The position numbers and the translations under genes are program-made. A stretch of 58,005 bases of DNA from an uncultured Eubacteriales bacterium. Its GTDB lineage: Bacteria > Bacillota > Clostridia > Saccharofermentanales > Saccharofermentanaceae. The notes below the pieces were generated by a model, which had not been told where the DNA came from, did not search any database, and worked only from the letters and a program-made list of their open reading frames with translations. Numbering within the stretch: position 1 is the stretch's first letter; each line of letters begins with the position of its first letter. The stretch lies in contig OMWK01000012.1 in assembly GCA_900314745.1 (NCBI GenBank), positions 1-58,005 on the forward strand, written 5' to 3'. Below are positions 44,911 to 54,248 of the stretch, piece after piece.

Positions 44911-45804
44911 TTAAGACTTGATGATCTCCTTAACGGATGTGGCAAGTCCGGCAACGCCCTGAAGATCTGAAGGGATAATGATCTTCGTAGCCTGGCCGTT
45001 GGCAATCTTCTCCATAGCCTCGAGAGATCTGATCTTAACGAGACCGTCGTCAGCCTGAACATCCTTGATCATCTGCAGACCCTGAGCCTTAGCCTCATTG
45101 ATCTTGAGGATAGCCTCTGCCTGACCTTCAGCCTCACGGATGGCAGCTTCCTTCTTAGCCTCAGCTCTGAGGATTGCTGACTCCTTCTCACCCTCTGCAA
45201 CTCTGATGGCTGCTTCCTTCTGACCTTCAGCGATGAGGATTGCCTCTCTCTTCTCTCGCTCAGCCTTCATCTGCTTCTCCATCGCTACCTGAATCTCACG
45301 GGGAGGAATGATGTTCTTAAGCTCAACTCTGTTGACCTTGATTCCCCATGGATCCGTAGCCTCATCGAGGAGCTCTCTCATCTTGGAGTTGATGATGTCA
45401 CGGGATGTGAGTGTCTGATCGAGCTCGAGATCACCGATGATGTTACGAAGTGTCGTAGCGGAGAGATTCTCGATAGCTGAGATAGGACGCTCGATACCGT
45501 ATGTATAGAGCTTAGGATCTACGATCTGATAGAAGAGAACCGTATCGATCTGCATTGTAACGTTATCCTTGGTGATAACTGCCTGAGGAGCAAAGTCTGC
45601 TACCTTCTCCTTCAGTGAGATCTTCTTGGCTACTCTGTCGATTACCGGAACCTTCAGATGAATACCTGTATCCCATGTTGTCTTATATGTTCCGAAGCGC
45701 TCTATGATAAATGTTGTCGCCTGCGGAACTACCTTGATGCATGATACTGCAAATAAGATGAGTACTACCGCAATGATGATTGCTACTACTGCACCGCTTC
45801 CCAT
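44911..45804 (-). CDS. SPFH/band 7 membrane protein (QmcA/stomatin-like)
   Basis: A 297-aa protein with one N-terminal helix (about 5-25), the SPFH domain (about 25-190, with FIIERFGTYKTTWDTGIHL) and an Ala/Glu-rich coiled coil (about 195-260, repeats of EAxREAEGQ type). It forms oligomers in the membrane linked to microdomain organisation and quality control. Follows its usual partner nfeD by 33 bp. Confidence 0.93.
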   Translation of the reverse strand: MGSGAVVAIIIAVVLILFAVSCIKVVPQATTFIIERFGTYKTTWDTGIHLKVPVIDRVAKKISLKEKVADFAPQAVITKDNVTMQIDTVLFYQIVDPKLYTYGIERPISAIENLSATTLRNIIGDLELDQTLTSRDIINSKMRELLDEATDPWGIKVNRVELKNIIPPREIQVAMEKQMKAEREKREAILIAEGQKEAAIRVAEGEKESAILRAEAKKEAAIREAEGQAEAILKINEAKAQGLQMIKDVQADDGLVKIRSLEAMEKIANGQATKIIIPSDLQGVAGLATSVKEIIKS

Positions 45805-45837
45805 AATTCTTCCTCCTGATAATTAATAACTTCTCTA

Positions 45838-46278
45838 TTATACTATTTCTTCTACGATCAGCTTAACGCCTTCCATACCGGTTACTCTGATCTTCCTGCC
45901 CTGTTCGATCTGACGATCGGACTTGGCGCTCCATGTCTGGCCTATAACCTTGACCTGACCCTTGCCTTCGATAGGATTGATCGTTACTGTAACCAGTCCC
46001 TCCTTGCCAAGCACACGGTCAGCATTTGTCGGCTCGACACTAACTCTGTGCCTCTCATCGAGCTTGGGCTTGATCCAGATCATGCATACAACGAAGCAAA
46101 TGATCGAGACAACCACCATCACAGTAAGCTGAGCCGCAACAGGCGCCCCGCACAGATCCATGACCATCGCTACCGCCGAACCAATCGCACACCAGACTGT
46201 TGTTAATCCGAGTGTCAAAGCTTCGATTACGGCAAATACTATGGTCAGGATCAACCACAGAATCCACATGTTAGTCAT
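45838..46278 (-). CDS. NfeD-family membrane protein, short form
   Basis: A 146-aa protein: three hydrophobic segments (about 4-75) and a C-terminal OB-fold (about 88-146, VLGKEGLVTVTINPIEGKGQ). Lacks the ClpP-like protease part of long NfeD proteins. Partner of the SPFH protein. GGGAGGG lies 7 nt before the ATG, and a consensus promoter is at 46311-46339. Confidence 0.9.
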   Translation of the reverse strand: MTNMWILWLILTIVFAVIEALTLGLTTVWCAIGSAVAMVMDLCGAPVAAQLTVMVVVSIICFVVCMIWIKPKLDERHRVSVEPTNADRVLGKEGLVTVTINPIEGKGQVKVIGQTWSAKSDRQIEQGRKIRVTGMEGVKLIVEEIV

Positions 46279-46310
46279 GAATAATCCCTCCCTTCCACTG
46301 AGTTAACAAA

Positions 46311-46339
46311 ATTATATATTCAGCAAATATGCCTTTCAA
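46311..46339 (-). promoter_or_regulatory. Promoter of nfeD-SPFH
   Basis: Minus strand: TTGAAA (46334-46339), 17-bp spacer, TATAAT (46311-46316), about 32 bp before the nfeD ATG. Near-consensus sigma-A promoter. The rest of the 144-bp gap after truA has no clear terminator. Confidence 0.8.
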
Positions 46340-46422
46340 TGAAGGGGGAACCGAATTTAACTTTTCTTAAACTTTGAAATGCCCTGATCCCTGCCGTCAT
46401 CCCGCCTGTAAAAGCGCGGATT

Positions 46423-47181
46423 TCACAGTCTGATATTCTCCCAGTCGTAAAAAACTTCTTCCAGAGTAAGACCTTCCGGAGGCAGGGTCTTGCCTGCTCT
46501 TTCACGTTCGCACGAGGCTATGACATCCGGGATCTCATAAGGCTCAATCTTGCCCATGCCTACATAAAGCAGCGTTCCTGCGATGATACGCACCATATTG
46601 TACAGGAACGCCTCGCCCCGTACCTCGATCTCTATGATGCCGTCCGAAGTCGTCCTCACCTCGACCTTATTAAGCCGCCTTACGGTTGTGTTCTGCGAGC
46701 CGCCCGCGGCGCAGAAAGCCGCGAAGTCATGCTCTCCTTCAAAATACGGCGCCGCCTTCTTCATGGCATCAAGATCCAGCCTTCCGGTCACAAAATGCGT
46801 GTACCTTCCCATAAGCGGATGCCTTACGGAGCCGTTGATGATCCTGTAGATATATCTTTTGCCGAGGGAGTCAAACCTCGCATTGAAGCCTTCCTTAACA
46901 TAGAACGCATCCACGACAGAGACGTCCTCCGGCAGAAGTGCGTTGCATGCGAGAGGGAGCCTTTCGGCGGGGATGATAAACGGGACCTTCACCGAACAGA
47001 CCAGCCCGCGTGCGTGTACACCGGCGTCTGTGCGGGAGGATCCCGTTACCTTGATTTCTTCTTTATAAAGTGTTGTAAGAGCTGTCTGTATCTGCTCCTG
47101 AACGGACCTGCCGTTCTCCTGGATCTGCCATCCGACAAAATCCGTACCGTCGAATTCGATTATGAGCGCGACGGTGGGCAT
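46423..47181 (-). CDS. truA: tRNA pseudouridine(38-40) synthase
   Basis: A 252-aa enzyme making pseudouridine in the tRNA anticodon arm. The catalytic Asp is in SSRTDAGVHARG; IEFDGTDFVGWQIQ and FLYNMVRIIAGTLL are typical. In many Firmicutes truA follows ecfT and precedes rplM-rpsI. Here a ROK kinase gene lies between ecfT and truA, and rplM-rpsI do not follow. Confidence 0.95.
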   Translation of the reverse strand: MPTVALIIEFDGTDFVGWQIQENGRSVQEQIQTALTTLYKEEIKVTGSSRTDAGVHARGLVCSVKVPFIIPAERLPLACNALLPEDVSVVDAFYVKEGFNARFDSLGKRYIYRIINGSVRHPLMGRYTHFVTGRLDLDAMKKAAPYFEGEHDFAAFCAAGGSQNTTVRRLNKVEVRTTSDGIIEIEVRGEAFLYNMVRIIAGTLLYVGMGKIEPYEIPDVIASCERERAGKTLPPEGLTLEEVFYDWENIRL

Positions 47182-47184
47182 TTA

Positions 47185-48168
47185 TCAGCAGGCTGTTCCG
47201 TCGAGCTTCTTGTCGAAGCAGTTCATGCCCATCATGGCAGCGCCGACAATACCTGCATCGTTACCCATCTGGGCAAGAGCGAGTCTTGTCTTCCTTACGC
47301 CGGGGCCGAAGAACGGACGGCTCATTGTCTTCTCCTGCAAAGGTACAAGGAGAGGATCGCCTTCGTTGCAGATACCGCCGCCTACTACGAGGACCTCAGG
47401 CATGAATGTGTTAATGGCATTTGCAAGACCGTCTGCGAGATAATCTGTGTACTTGTCGATAACCTCATCTGCAGCCTTGTCACCCATTCTCTGAGCGATG
47501 AATGCAACCTTGCCGTTTACCTTGCCGAGATCCTTGATGACATCATTGAGCTTGGAATCAGGGTTAGCCTCAGCAGCTTCCTTTGTGATTCTTACAAGAG
47601 CGGAAGCGGAAGCGTATGCCTCGAAGCATCCCTTACGTCCGCATGAGCACTGCTCACCGCCGCTTACGAGAACAGTGTGTCCGAACTCGGAACCTGCCTG
47701 GTTGAATCCGGAGTAGATGGAACCGTTGATGATAACACCTGCACCTACACCGGTACCGAGTGTGATCGTAACGGAATCCTTAACGCCCTTGGCAGCACCT
47801 GCAACCGCCTCAGCCATAGCTGCGCAGTTAGCGTCGTTATCAATATAAACGGGGAGATCCACAACATCCCTGATGATCTTCCTCATGGGAGCATTAACGA
47901 AGGGAAGGTTCTTCGCATAAACGAGAAGACCTGCCTCGTTGTCGGGTGTTCCGGGAGAACCGATACCTATAGCGGAAATGTCTTCCTTCTTAAGTCCGGC
48001 TTCTTCGATAACCTGAACTGCGAGATTACCCATGTCTGTGATGATGTCCTCCATGGGTCTCTGAGCATTGGTCTTAATGCTAGCCTTGTTAAGAAGCTCG
48101 CCCTGATCGTTAACGATTCCGGCCTTGATATTAGTTCCTCCAAGATCGATGCCTACGTAATATGCCAT
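47185..48168 (-). CDS. ROK-family glucokinase
   Basis: A 327-aa sugar kinase. ATP motif GIDLGGTNIKAG, second phosphate motif TLGTGVGAGV, substrate/zinc region EFGHTVLVSGG with CSCGRKGCFEAYAS (Cys3-type zinc site plus the catalytic neighbourhood). Most similar in layout to GlcK-type glucokinases. Glucose-6-phosphate would feed both glycolysis and the nucleotide-sugar genes of this window. It sits 3 bp before truA. Confidence 0.92.
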   Translation of the reverse strand: MAYYVGIDLGGTNIKAGIVNDQGELLNKASIKTNAQRPMEDIITDMGNLAVQVIEEAGLKKEDISAIGIGSPGTPDNEAGLLVYAKNLPFVNAPMRKIIRDVVDLPVYIDNDANCAAMAEAVAGAAKGVKDSVTITLGTGVGAGVIINGSIYSGFNQAGSEFGHTVLVSGGEQCSCGRKGCFEAYASASALVRITKEAAEANPDSKLNDVIKDLGKVNGKVAFIAQRMGDKAADEVIDKYTDYLADGLANAINTFMPEVLVVGGGICNEGDPLLVPLQEKTMSRPFFGPGVRKTRLALAQMGNDAGIVGAAMMGMNCFDKKLDGTAC

Positions 48169-48217
48169 CTGGAAATCTCCTTCAAATGCGTTAGTAACGA
48201 CGTAATTGTATCACACA

Positions 48218-49030
48218 TTACCTTGCGAAATACACCTGTAATCCGATAAGTATTGCCGCCCCTGCAAGAAAGACCACAAAGACTGCGATATCCCTTCCGG
48301 TTATCTTCAAAGGATTGAGTTTCGTTCTGTTCTTTCCTCCCCTGTAGCACCTCGCATCCATGGCCACGGCGAGATCCTCGGCGCGCTTGAATGACGACAC
48401 GAACAGCGGGATCAGCACGGTGATGTACCCCTTTATCCTGTTTACAAAGGAGCCCGTATCGTAGTTGGCTCCTCTCGACTCCTGAGCCTTCATGATCTTA
48501 TCGGTCTCCTCGATAAGTGTCGGTATGAACCTGAGTGCTATGGACATCATCATCGATGCCTCGTGAACGGGAACATGGAACACCTTAAGAGGCGACATGA
48601 GATACTCGAGAGCATCCGCCACCTTAAGAGGAGTCGTGGTGAGGGTAAGAAGCACCGACGTCGAGAGTATCAGGAACACGAGCCTTAACGACATCAGTAT
48701 TGCCCGCGAGGAACCGTAGTCTGTAACGGTAATGAACTTCCACGTAAAGACGACTTCACCCTGCTTGATGGTAAAGATATTAATAAGGAAAAGGAACAGG
48801 GCGAGCGGCAGGACCGGCTTTAATGTCGACCACATGACATCGAGCGGGATCTTCGCGACTATGAGCTGCAGCATCGTTATGAAAAACAGCGCAACAAGAG
48901 CCGGCGGCGAATCAACGATGAACACCGCCACAAGATACACGATGTAGAGGATGATCTTTAACCTCGGGTCTGTCTTATGCAGTATCGACCCGGTATCAAC
49001 ATAACGGCCGAGACTGATGTTATTTAGCAT
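48218..49030 (-). CDS. ecfT: Energy-coupling factor transporter membrane subunit EcfT
   Basis: A 270-aa membrane protein joining S-components to the ATPases in group II ECF vitamin/metal uptake. About five helices and the two cytoplasmic coupling-helix motifs, AQESRGANYDTGS and AMDARCYRGGKNRT (Ala-Arg-Gly type). Its start overlaps the ATPase gene by 11 bp. Confidence 0.94.
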   Translation of the reverse strand: MLNNISLGRYVDTGSILHKTDPRLKIILYIVYLVAVFIVDSPPALVALFFITMLQLIVAKIPLDVMWSTLKPVLPLALFLFLINIFTIKQGEVVFTWKFITVTDYGSSRAILMSLRLVFLILSTSVLLTLTTTPLKVADALEYLMSPLKVFHVPVHEASMMMSIALRFIPTLIEETDKIMKAQESRGANYDTGSFVNRIKGYITVLIPLFVSSFKRAEDLAVAMDARCYRGGKNRTKLNPLKITGRDIAVFVVFLAGAAILIGLQVYFAR

Positions 49031-50798
49031 TGAGCACGCTCCTGATTATGGACACAGCCTCCGCCTCCGGATCCGCGTAAGGGGGCATGGGTGTCATCCT
49101 CCTGTACTTCTCCTTGAGGCTCTGCTTCACCCTGGAAGCAAAATCATACAGCACCGGCATCGTGAGGCCGTACTCTCTCGCCTTCTCCTCGCTCGCGAAA
49201 AGCTCGTCCGCTGCACCTTCAACGGCTTTCCTTCCGTCCCTTATGCAGACTATCCTGTCCGCATAACGAACTGCCTCATCCATGTTGTGGGATACGATTA
49301 CAACGGTCGTGCCTATGTCCCTTAACGCGAGTATCGTATCAAACATCTCGCGCCTTCCAATAGGATCAAGACCTGCCGCCGGTTCGTCAAGAACCAGGAT
49401 CTTGGGCTTCATGACGAGGACTCCCGCAAGCGCGGCTCTCCTCTTCTGTCCGCCCGACAGCTCGAAGGGACTTTTGTCCAGGACATCCTCCGGAAGTCCT
49501 GATATTATCGCAGCTCCCCTTATCCTGGATTCGATATTCTCAGTGGGAGCATCCGTGCATTTCAATCCGTAAGCTATGTCCTTCCTTACGGTCTCTTCAA
49601 AAAGCTGATATTCGGGATACTGGAATACCAGACCTACATTCTGTCTTATCTTCGGGATATCCTTCCTTCGCGAAGTTGAATATACCGTCCCGTCATCCTG
49701 ATAGAACAGTACGTCTCCCGACTGGGGTCTTACTATGCCGTTCAGGTGGGATATCAATGTGGTCTTGCCGCATCCGCTCCTGCCTACTACCGCCAGCACT
49801 TCCCCTTCATAGACCGTGAGATCGATATGCTCGATGGCATAGGACCTGCCGCCGTCATACGTATACGACAGATCGTCAACCTCTAAGATCTTACGGCCTC
49901 TTTTACGCGTCTTTGATTTGGGCATATCAGGAATTGCATCCGCACTTTCCGCGAAGCGTACGGCCGTATTAAGCCTGTCCTCAGGCGTCCTGATATCAGT
50001 TTCCTTTGCCCTGTTACCCGTTATCTTTCCAAGCTCATAAAGAAGGCTCAGATCCTGCGGAAGCTCGAGTCCCGCCTGCCTTATACCCTCGGGATTCGAG
50101 AAAATCTCCGACGGAGTTCCTTCCATCGTGACCTTACCCTTCTCGACGACGAATATCTTCTCGCACCTTCCGGCCTCATTCATGTCATGGGTGATGGTTA
50201 ATACGGTTATGCCCTTCTCCCTGTTCATCTTCTCGATGAGCTCGAGGAATTCATCGCGACTTATAGGATCCAGCATGGCGGTGGACTCGTCCAGTATCAA
50301 AACCTTAGGCTCCATGGCGAGCGCACCTGCTATAGCGAGCTTCTGCTTCTGACCGCCTGATAACGAAGCGGCCTCACGGTGCCTTAATTCATAAAGCCCG
50401 ACATACTTCAGTGCATCGTCGACTCTTCTTCTTAATTCGGGGAGTTTGACTCCGAGATTCTCAGGACCGAACGCGACGTCCTCTTCGACGATCGTTCCTA
50501 CTATCTGGTTATCGGGGTTCTGGAACACATATGAACAGTTCTCGCGGATCTTATAGAAATCATCCTCGGTTTGGGCATCGGTTCCGAGAACTACAATCCT
50601 TCCGTCATCGGGTATCTCCAGAATATCGATTATCTTAGCGAGCGTCGACTTGCCGGAGCCGTTAGGACCTAGCACGGCACAGTAAGACCCCGAAGCGACC
50701 TCGAGACTTATTCCGTCAAGAGCCTTCGTTCCGGTGCTTTGACCTTCATCGGTCTTATAAGTAAAACTTACATCCTTTACTGATACTGCGCTGCTCAT
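49020..50798 (-). CDS. Fused ECF transporter ATPases EcfA1-EcfA2
   Basis: A 592-aa protein with two complete ABC domains. Domain 1: Walker A GPNGSGKST (44-52), Q-loop QNPDNQIVG, LSGGQKQKLAIAGALA, LILDESTAMLDP. A linker rich in charged residues (about 260-300) leads to domain 2: GRSGCGKTT, QYPEYQLFEETV, LSGGQKRRAALAGVLV, LVLDEPAAGLDP. The two halves correspond to EcfA1 and EcfA2, normally separate genes in this position. The fusion fixes the heterodimer. It follows the rplQ terminator. Confidence 0.93.
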   Translation of the reverse strand: MSSAVSVKDVSFTYKTDEGQSTGTKALDGISLEVASGSYCAVLGPNGSGKSTLAKIIDILEIPDDGRIVVLGTDAQTEDDFYKIRENCSYVFQNPDNQIVGTIVEEDVAFGPENLGVKLPELRRRVDDALKYVGLYELRHREAASLSGGQKQKLAIAGALAMEPKVLILDESTAMLDPISRDEFLELIEKMNREKGITVLTITHDMNEAGRCEKIFVVEKGKVTMEGTPSEIFSNPEGIRQAGLELPQDLSLLYELGKITGNRAKETDIRTPEDRLNTAVRFAESADAIPDMPKSKTRKRGRKILEVDDLSYTYDGGRSYAIEHIDLTVYEGEVLAVVGRSGCGKTTLISHLNGIVRPQSGDVLFYQDDGTVYSTSRRKDIPKIRQNVGLVFQYPEYQLFEETVRKDIAYGLKCTDAPTENIESRIRGAAIISGLPEDVLDKSPFELSGGQKRRAALAGVLVMKPKILVLDEPAAGLDPIGRREMFDTILALRDIGTTVVIVSHNMDEAVRYADRIVCIRDGRKAVEGAADELFASEEKAREYGLTMPVLYDFASRVKQSLKEKYRRMTPMPPYADPEAEAVSIIRSVLNAK

Positions 50799-50816
50799 AT
50801 TCCTGATTATATCTTT

Positions 50817-50850
50817 TTATAAGAAAACGGGGCTACAATGCAGCCCCGTT
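50817..50850 (-). terminator. Terminator of the ribosomal operon after rplQ
   Basis: Minus strand: AACGGGGCT/AGCCCCGTT 9-bp stem with a 7-nt loop, then TTTCTTAT. Lies between rplQ and the ECF ATPase gene. Read-through would extend into the ECF genes. Confidence 0.85.
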
Positions 50851-50879
50851 GGATAATTAAGCTTAATTCCCGAATAAGA

Positions 50880-51404
50880 TCAAACGAACTCGAGGATAGC
50901 CATCTCAGAACCGTCACCGCGTCTTGCGCCGAGTCTTACAACTCTTGTGTAACCGCCCTGTCTGCCCTCATACTTGGGAGCAATCTCGTCGAAAAGCTTG
51001 TTGACGGGATTGATGGTGTTGCCCTCAGCATCGTGGCTCTTCATGAGCCAGTATGTCATGTTCTTACGAGCTGCGAGTCTTGAAGCGGAATCAACCTGTA
51101 CTGTCTTTGTCTTGATCTCACGATCAACTGTGTCGTACTTGTTGCCGTTCTTGGATGTCTTAGTAACAAGAACCTTGTTGCCCTTACCGTCGAGCTTTGC
51201 AGCTGAAACAGTAACATCCTTAGTTGTGAAGTTATCCTTCTCCTTGATAGCGTCCGCAACGAGCTTGTCGATGATGGAGCTTACTTCCTTAGCACGAGCT
51301 ACCGTTGTCTCAACCTTACCGTTGATAACCAAAGCAGTAGAAAGGCTTCTCAGGATTGCAAGCTTCTGATCTGACGGACGGCCCATCTTTCTATTAATAG
51401 CCAT
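50880..51404 (-). CDS. rplQ: 50S ribosomal protein L17
   Basis: A 174-aa L17, longer than the roughly 120 aa of Bacillus. The N-terminal [17 protein letters not shown] and the C-terminal [20 protein letters not shown] are conserved. The extra length is a central lysine-rich insertion (about residues 65-115). Similar enlarged L17 proteins occur in Lachnospiraceae-type Clostridia, by recollection. Follows rpoA. Confidence 0.95.
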   Translation of the reverse strand: MAINRKMGRPSDQKLAILRSLSTALVINGKVETTVARAKEVSSIIDKLVADAIKEKDNFTTKDVTVSAAKLDGKGNKVLVTKTSKNGNKYDTVDREIKTKTVQVDSASRLAARKNMTYWLMKSHDAEGNTINPVNKLFDEIAPKYEGRQGGYTRVVRLGARRGDGSEMAILEFV

Positions 51405-51429
51405 TTGTCAATTTCCTCCTAAAGTGCTC

Positions 51430-52383
51430 TTAAAGGTCTGCATCCGAGAGGTGCAGTCCCATGTCGGAAAGCTTCGCAATTACTTCATCAAGCGACTTCT
51501 TTCCGAGGTTTCTAACCTTGATCATCTCGTCCTCAGACTTGCTGATGAGATCACCGACTGTGTTGATCGCTGCTCTCTTCAGGCAGTTATATGTACGAAC
51601 TGAGAAATCGAGGTCCTCAATTGCTCTGCTAAGTTCGGAATTCTTCTCCGCCTTGGGCTCAACTGTCTTGAAGCTGATGCCGCTGTCCGTATCTGTCAGA
51701 GCCTTGAAGAGACTCAGATGTGTGATAAGGATGTCAGCTGCGGAAGAGAATGCCTCGTCAACCTTAATAGTTCCGTCTGTCCAGACTTCGAGTGTCAGGC
51801 TGTCGTAGTCAGTACGAGCGCCTACACGAGTATTCTCGACAACGAAGTTTGCCTTCTTGATAGGTGTGAAGATAGAGTCAATGGCAATAATGCCGATTGC
51901 CTGGCCTTCAACCTTATTCTGCTCAGCGGTATTATATCCGCGGCCCTTACTGATTGTAAGTTCCATGAACACCTTGGCGGTTCCGTTAAGATGAGCAATT
52001 ACAAGATCAGGATTTACGATCTCAATCTCATCATCGTGAACGATGTCACCGGCCTTGAGCTCTCCGGTCTTGCCCTCAGGTACGCTGATGCATACTGTCT
52101 TGGGAGAATCACTGTGGAGCTTAACGCGGATATCCTTGATGTTAAGGATGATCTCTGTCATGTCCTCGATGATTCCGGGAACCGTCGTGAACTCGTGGTA
52201 GATGTTATCGATCTTTATTGCAGTAACAGCAGCGCCCGTAAGAGAAGAAAGCAGAACTCGACGCAGGGAGTTTCCAAGCGTCGTGCCATATCCACGCTCG
52301 AGCGGGGATACGACATATTTGCCGTAAGAACCATCTTCGCTTGTTTCTTTACATTCAATGGTAGGCTGTAAAATATCGTTCAT
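51430..52383 (-). CDS. rpoA: RNA polymerase alpha subunit
   Basis: A 317-aa subunit: N-terminal dimerisation domain (PLERGYGTTLGNSLRRVLLSS region) and C-terminal domain (about 250-317, VRNLGKKSLDEVIAKL with helix-hairpin-helix) that contacts promoter UP elements and regulators. Normal length. Confidence 0.98.
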   Translation of the reverse strand: MNDILQPTIECKETSEDGSYGKYVVSPLERGYGTTLGNSLRRVLLSSLTGAAVTAIKIDNIYHEFTTVPGIIEDMTEIILNIKDIRVKLHSDSPKTVCISVPEGKTGELKAGDIVHDDEIEIVNPDLVIAHLNGTAKVFMELTISKGRGYNTAEQNKVEGQAIGIIAIDSIFTPIKKANFVVENTRVGARTDYDSLTLEVWTDGTIKVDEAFSSAADILITHLSLFKALTDTDSGISFKTVEPKAEKNSELSRAIEDLDFSVRTYNCLKRAAINTVGDLISKSEDEMIKVRNLGKKSLDEVIAKLSDMGLHLSDADL

Positions 52384-52408
52384 TATTTTTCCTCCGTTCT
52401 ACAGACTA

Positions 52409-53005
52409 TTACTTGCTGTACAACTCGACGATTGCAACTGCGTTTACAGGAACATCAATCTGCTCACCTGTAGGATAAGCGTTTACCTTACCTGAGAGCT
52501 TCTCACGATCTACGGACAACCACTCGGGAACTGCAAGAGCTTCTGTTCTCTCAACGATTTCCTTAAATCTTGCGGAAGACTTGGAACCTTCCTTAACCTC
52601 GATAACGTCACCGACGCTTACACGGTATGAAGGGATGTTAACTGTCTTGCCGTTAACGTTGATGCCTCTGTGGCTTATGATCTGCTTAGCCTCGTCTCTT
52701 GTTCTTGCATAACCCATTCTGAAGAGAACGTTATCAAGTCTTGTCTCGAGGAGGATCATAAGATTCTCACCGACTGTACCATAGTGGAGCTTCTGAGCCT
52801 TCTCGAAGTAGTTTCTGAAAGGCTTCTCCAGTACGCCGTAGATGAACTTTGCCTTCTGCTTTTCCTTAAGCTGTGTACCATACTCAGACATCTTCTTAGG
52901 TCTGACGTTTCTGTTTCTGTTTGATTTCTTGTCTATACCAAGAACTGCAGGCTCAATACCAAGGGATCTGCACTTCTTGAGGACAGGTGTCATATCTCTA
53001 GCCAT
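52409..53005 (-). CDS. rpsD: 30S ribosomal protein S4
   Basis: A 198-aa S4 with an S4 RNA-binding domain (about 88-150, TRLDNVLFRMGYARTRDEAK). The N terminus has a single Cys (LKKCRS) and so lacks the four-Cys zinc site of some S4 proteins. Start at the ATG (53005), two codons inside a longer TTG frame, because GAAGGG is spaced properly. Within the alpha operon. Confidence 0.96.
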   Translation of the reverse strand: MARDMTPVLKKCRSLGIEPAVLGIDKKSNRNRNVRPKKMSEYGTQLKEKQKAKFIYGVLEKPFRNYFEKAQKLHYGTVGENLMILLETRLDNVLFRMGYARTRDEAKQIISHRGINVNGKTVNIPSYRVSVGDVIEVKEGSKSSARFKEIVERTEALAVPEWLSVDREKLSGKVNAYPTGEQIDVPVNAVAIVELYSK

Positions 53006-53027
53006 ATTCAATTACCCTTCTTTCGTA

Positions 53028-53423
53028 TTAGACTCTGCGACGCTTAGGAGGACGGCAGCCATTATGAGGAACGGGTGTAACGTCCTTGATCATCGTAATC
53101 TCAAGACCTGCAGTAGCAAGTGCTCTAACAGCAGACTCACGTCCTGCTCCGGGTCCCTTGACATAAACTTCAACAGTCTTCATGCCGTGATCAACTGCCT
53201 TCTTAGCAGCATCCTCGGCAGCGATCTGTGCCGCAAAAGCTGTACCCTTACGGGAACCTCTCATGTTCTGCATTCCTGCAGAAGACCAGGAAATAGCATT
53301 TCCTGCCTTATCAGTAATTGTAATGATGGTGTTGTTAAATGTAGCATGGATGTGAGCTGCACCTTCAACGATACCCTTACGCTCACGTCTCTTGGGTCTA
53401 GTAGACTGCTTATTATTAGCCAT
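53028..53423 (-). CDS. rpsK: 30S ribosomal protein S11
   Basis: A 131-aa S11 with [38 protein letters not shown] and the C-terminal [12 protein letters not shown]. Typical length and position between S13 and S4. Confidence 0.98.
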   Translation of the reverse strand: MANNKQSTRPKRRERKGIVEGAAHIHATFNNTIITITDKAGNAISWSSAGMQNMRGSRKGTAFAAQIAAEDAAKKAVDHGMKTVEVYVKGPGAGRESAVRALATAGLEITMIKDVTPVPHNGCRPPKRRRV

Positions 53424-53442
53424 TTTTTATAGTCGCCTCCCC

Positions 53443-53814
53443 TTACTTCTTCTTGCCTGCAACAGTACGCTTCGGGCCCTTACGGGTACGAGCATTTGTC
53501 TTTGTACGCTGTCCGTGAACGGGAAGGCCCATTCTGTGACGACGGCCTCTGTAGCAGTTGATATCCGTAAGACGCTTGATGTCTCCGGCTACCTGTCTCT
53601 TGAGGTCACCCTCAACAACAACGTTCTCGCGCTCGATCGTTTCACGGATCTTAGCGACTTCATCCTCTGTAAGATCTTTAACCCTGGTATCAGGATTCAA
53701 TCCGGCACTCTTAATGATGCTGGATGCGCTTGTCGTACCAATGCCGTAGATATAAGTGAGAGCGATCTCAATTCTCTTATCATTCGGCAGATCAACACCG
53801 GCAATACGAGCCAT
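53443..53814 (-). CDS. rpsM: 30S ribosomal protein S13
   Basis: A 123-aa S13: [48 protein letters not shown]. Preceded by an unusually long 194-bp gap from rpmJ. Confidence 0.98.
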   Translation of the reverse strand: MARIAGVDLPNDKRIEIALTYIYGIGTTSASSIIKSAGLNPDTRVKDLTEDEVAKIRETIERENVVVEGDLKRQVAGDIKRLTDINCYRGRRHRMGLPVHGQRTKTNARTRKGPKRTVAGKKK

Positions 53815-54008
53815 TTTTCTTCCTCCATTAGGTGTAATTTTGAATTATCATACGACACGCCGCAGGGAATTCTCTTTACAGGGAACAGCCGCCCCCACTT
53901 CCGTGTTATAAGCTTTAATTCGTTGTTTTGTTCTTCATTGTCGCGGTCAGAGCAGTACCGCGTTAGCGACTCGACAGGGCTAAATCTGTCTGCAGTCGGA
54001 TCTTGTCC
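53815..54008 (-). promoter_or_regulatory. Long untranslated stretch between rpmJ and rpsM, candidate structured leader
   Basis: No gene fits in these 194 bp although the neighbouring genes are packed within about 25 bp. On the minus strand there is a perfect hairpin CGCGGT/ACCGCG (53942-53962, 9-nt loop), a G-rich segment GGGGGCGGCTGTTCCC and a GGAGGAAG ribosome site before rpsM. It may be a ribosomal-protein-binding leader, by analogy with S4 control of the alpha operon. No match to a named motif could be tested. Confidence 0.4.
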
Positions 54009-54122
54009 TTAACCCTGCACCTGCTTGTGCTTGGGGTCGGAACAAATAATCATGACTTTGCCATGACGGCGAATTACCTTGCACTTCTCGCACATAGGCT
54101 TAACCGACGGTCTGACTTTCAT
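54009..54122 (-). CDS. rpmJ: 50S ribosomal protein L36
   Basis: A 37-aa protein, [20 protein letters not shown] and so on to HKQVQG. It is the zinc-binding form with Cys11, Cys14, Cys27 and His33-type ligands ([12 protein letters not shown]). GGAGGAGG lies 7 nt upstream. Expected place between infA and rpsM. Confidence 0.97.
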   Translation of the reverse strand: MKVRPSVKPMCEKCKVIRRHGKVMIICSDPKHKQVQG

Positions 54123-54185
54123 CTGCTTTCCTCCTCCTGCATTTTCTGCTACTTAAACAATGCGCCTTTTCGCGCACGCTAATAT

Positions 54186-54213
54186 ATTTTATCAGCATTT
54201 TTCTGAATTGCAA
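54186..54213 (-). promoter_or_regulatory. Internal promoter before rpmJ
   Basis: Minus strand TTGCAA (54208-54213), 16-bp spacer, TAAAAT (54186-54191). It would start transcription about 55 bp before rpmJ and serve rpmJ to rplQ separately from the upstream spc genes. A hairpin TGCAAGAT/ATCTTGCA (54209-54237, 13-nt loop) overlaps the -35. Confidence 0.5.
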
Positions 54214-54248
54214 GATGAATTTTGATATTATCTTGCAGCTTAATTAAA

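Noticed and set aside
46340..46422. Terminator after truA
   Set aside because: Only a short, poorly paired CCGC/GCGG element without a T tract is present.
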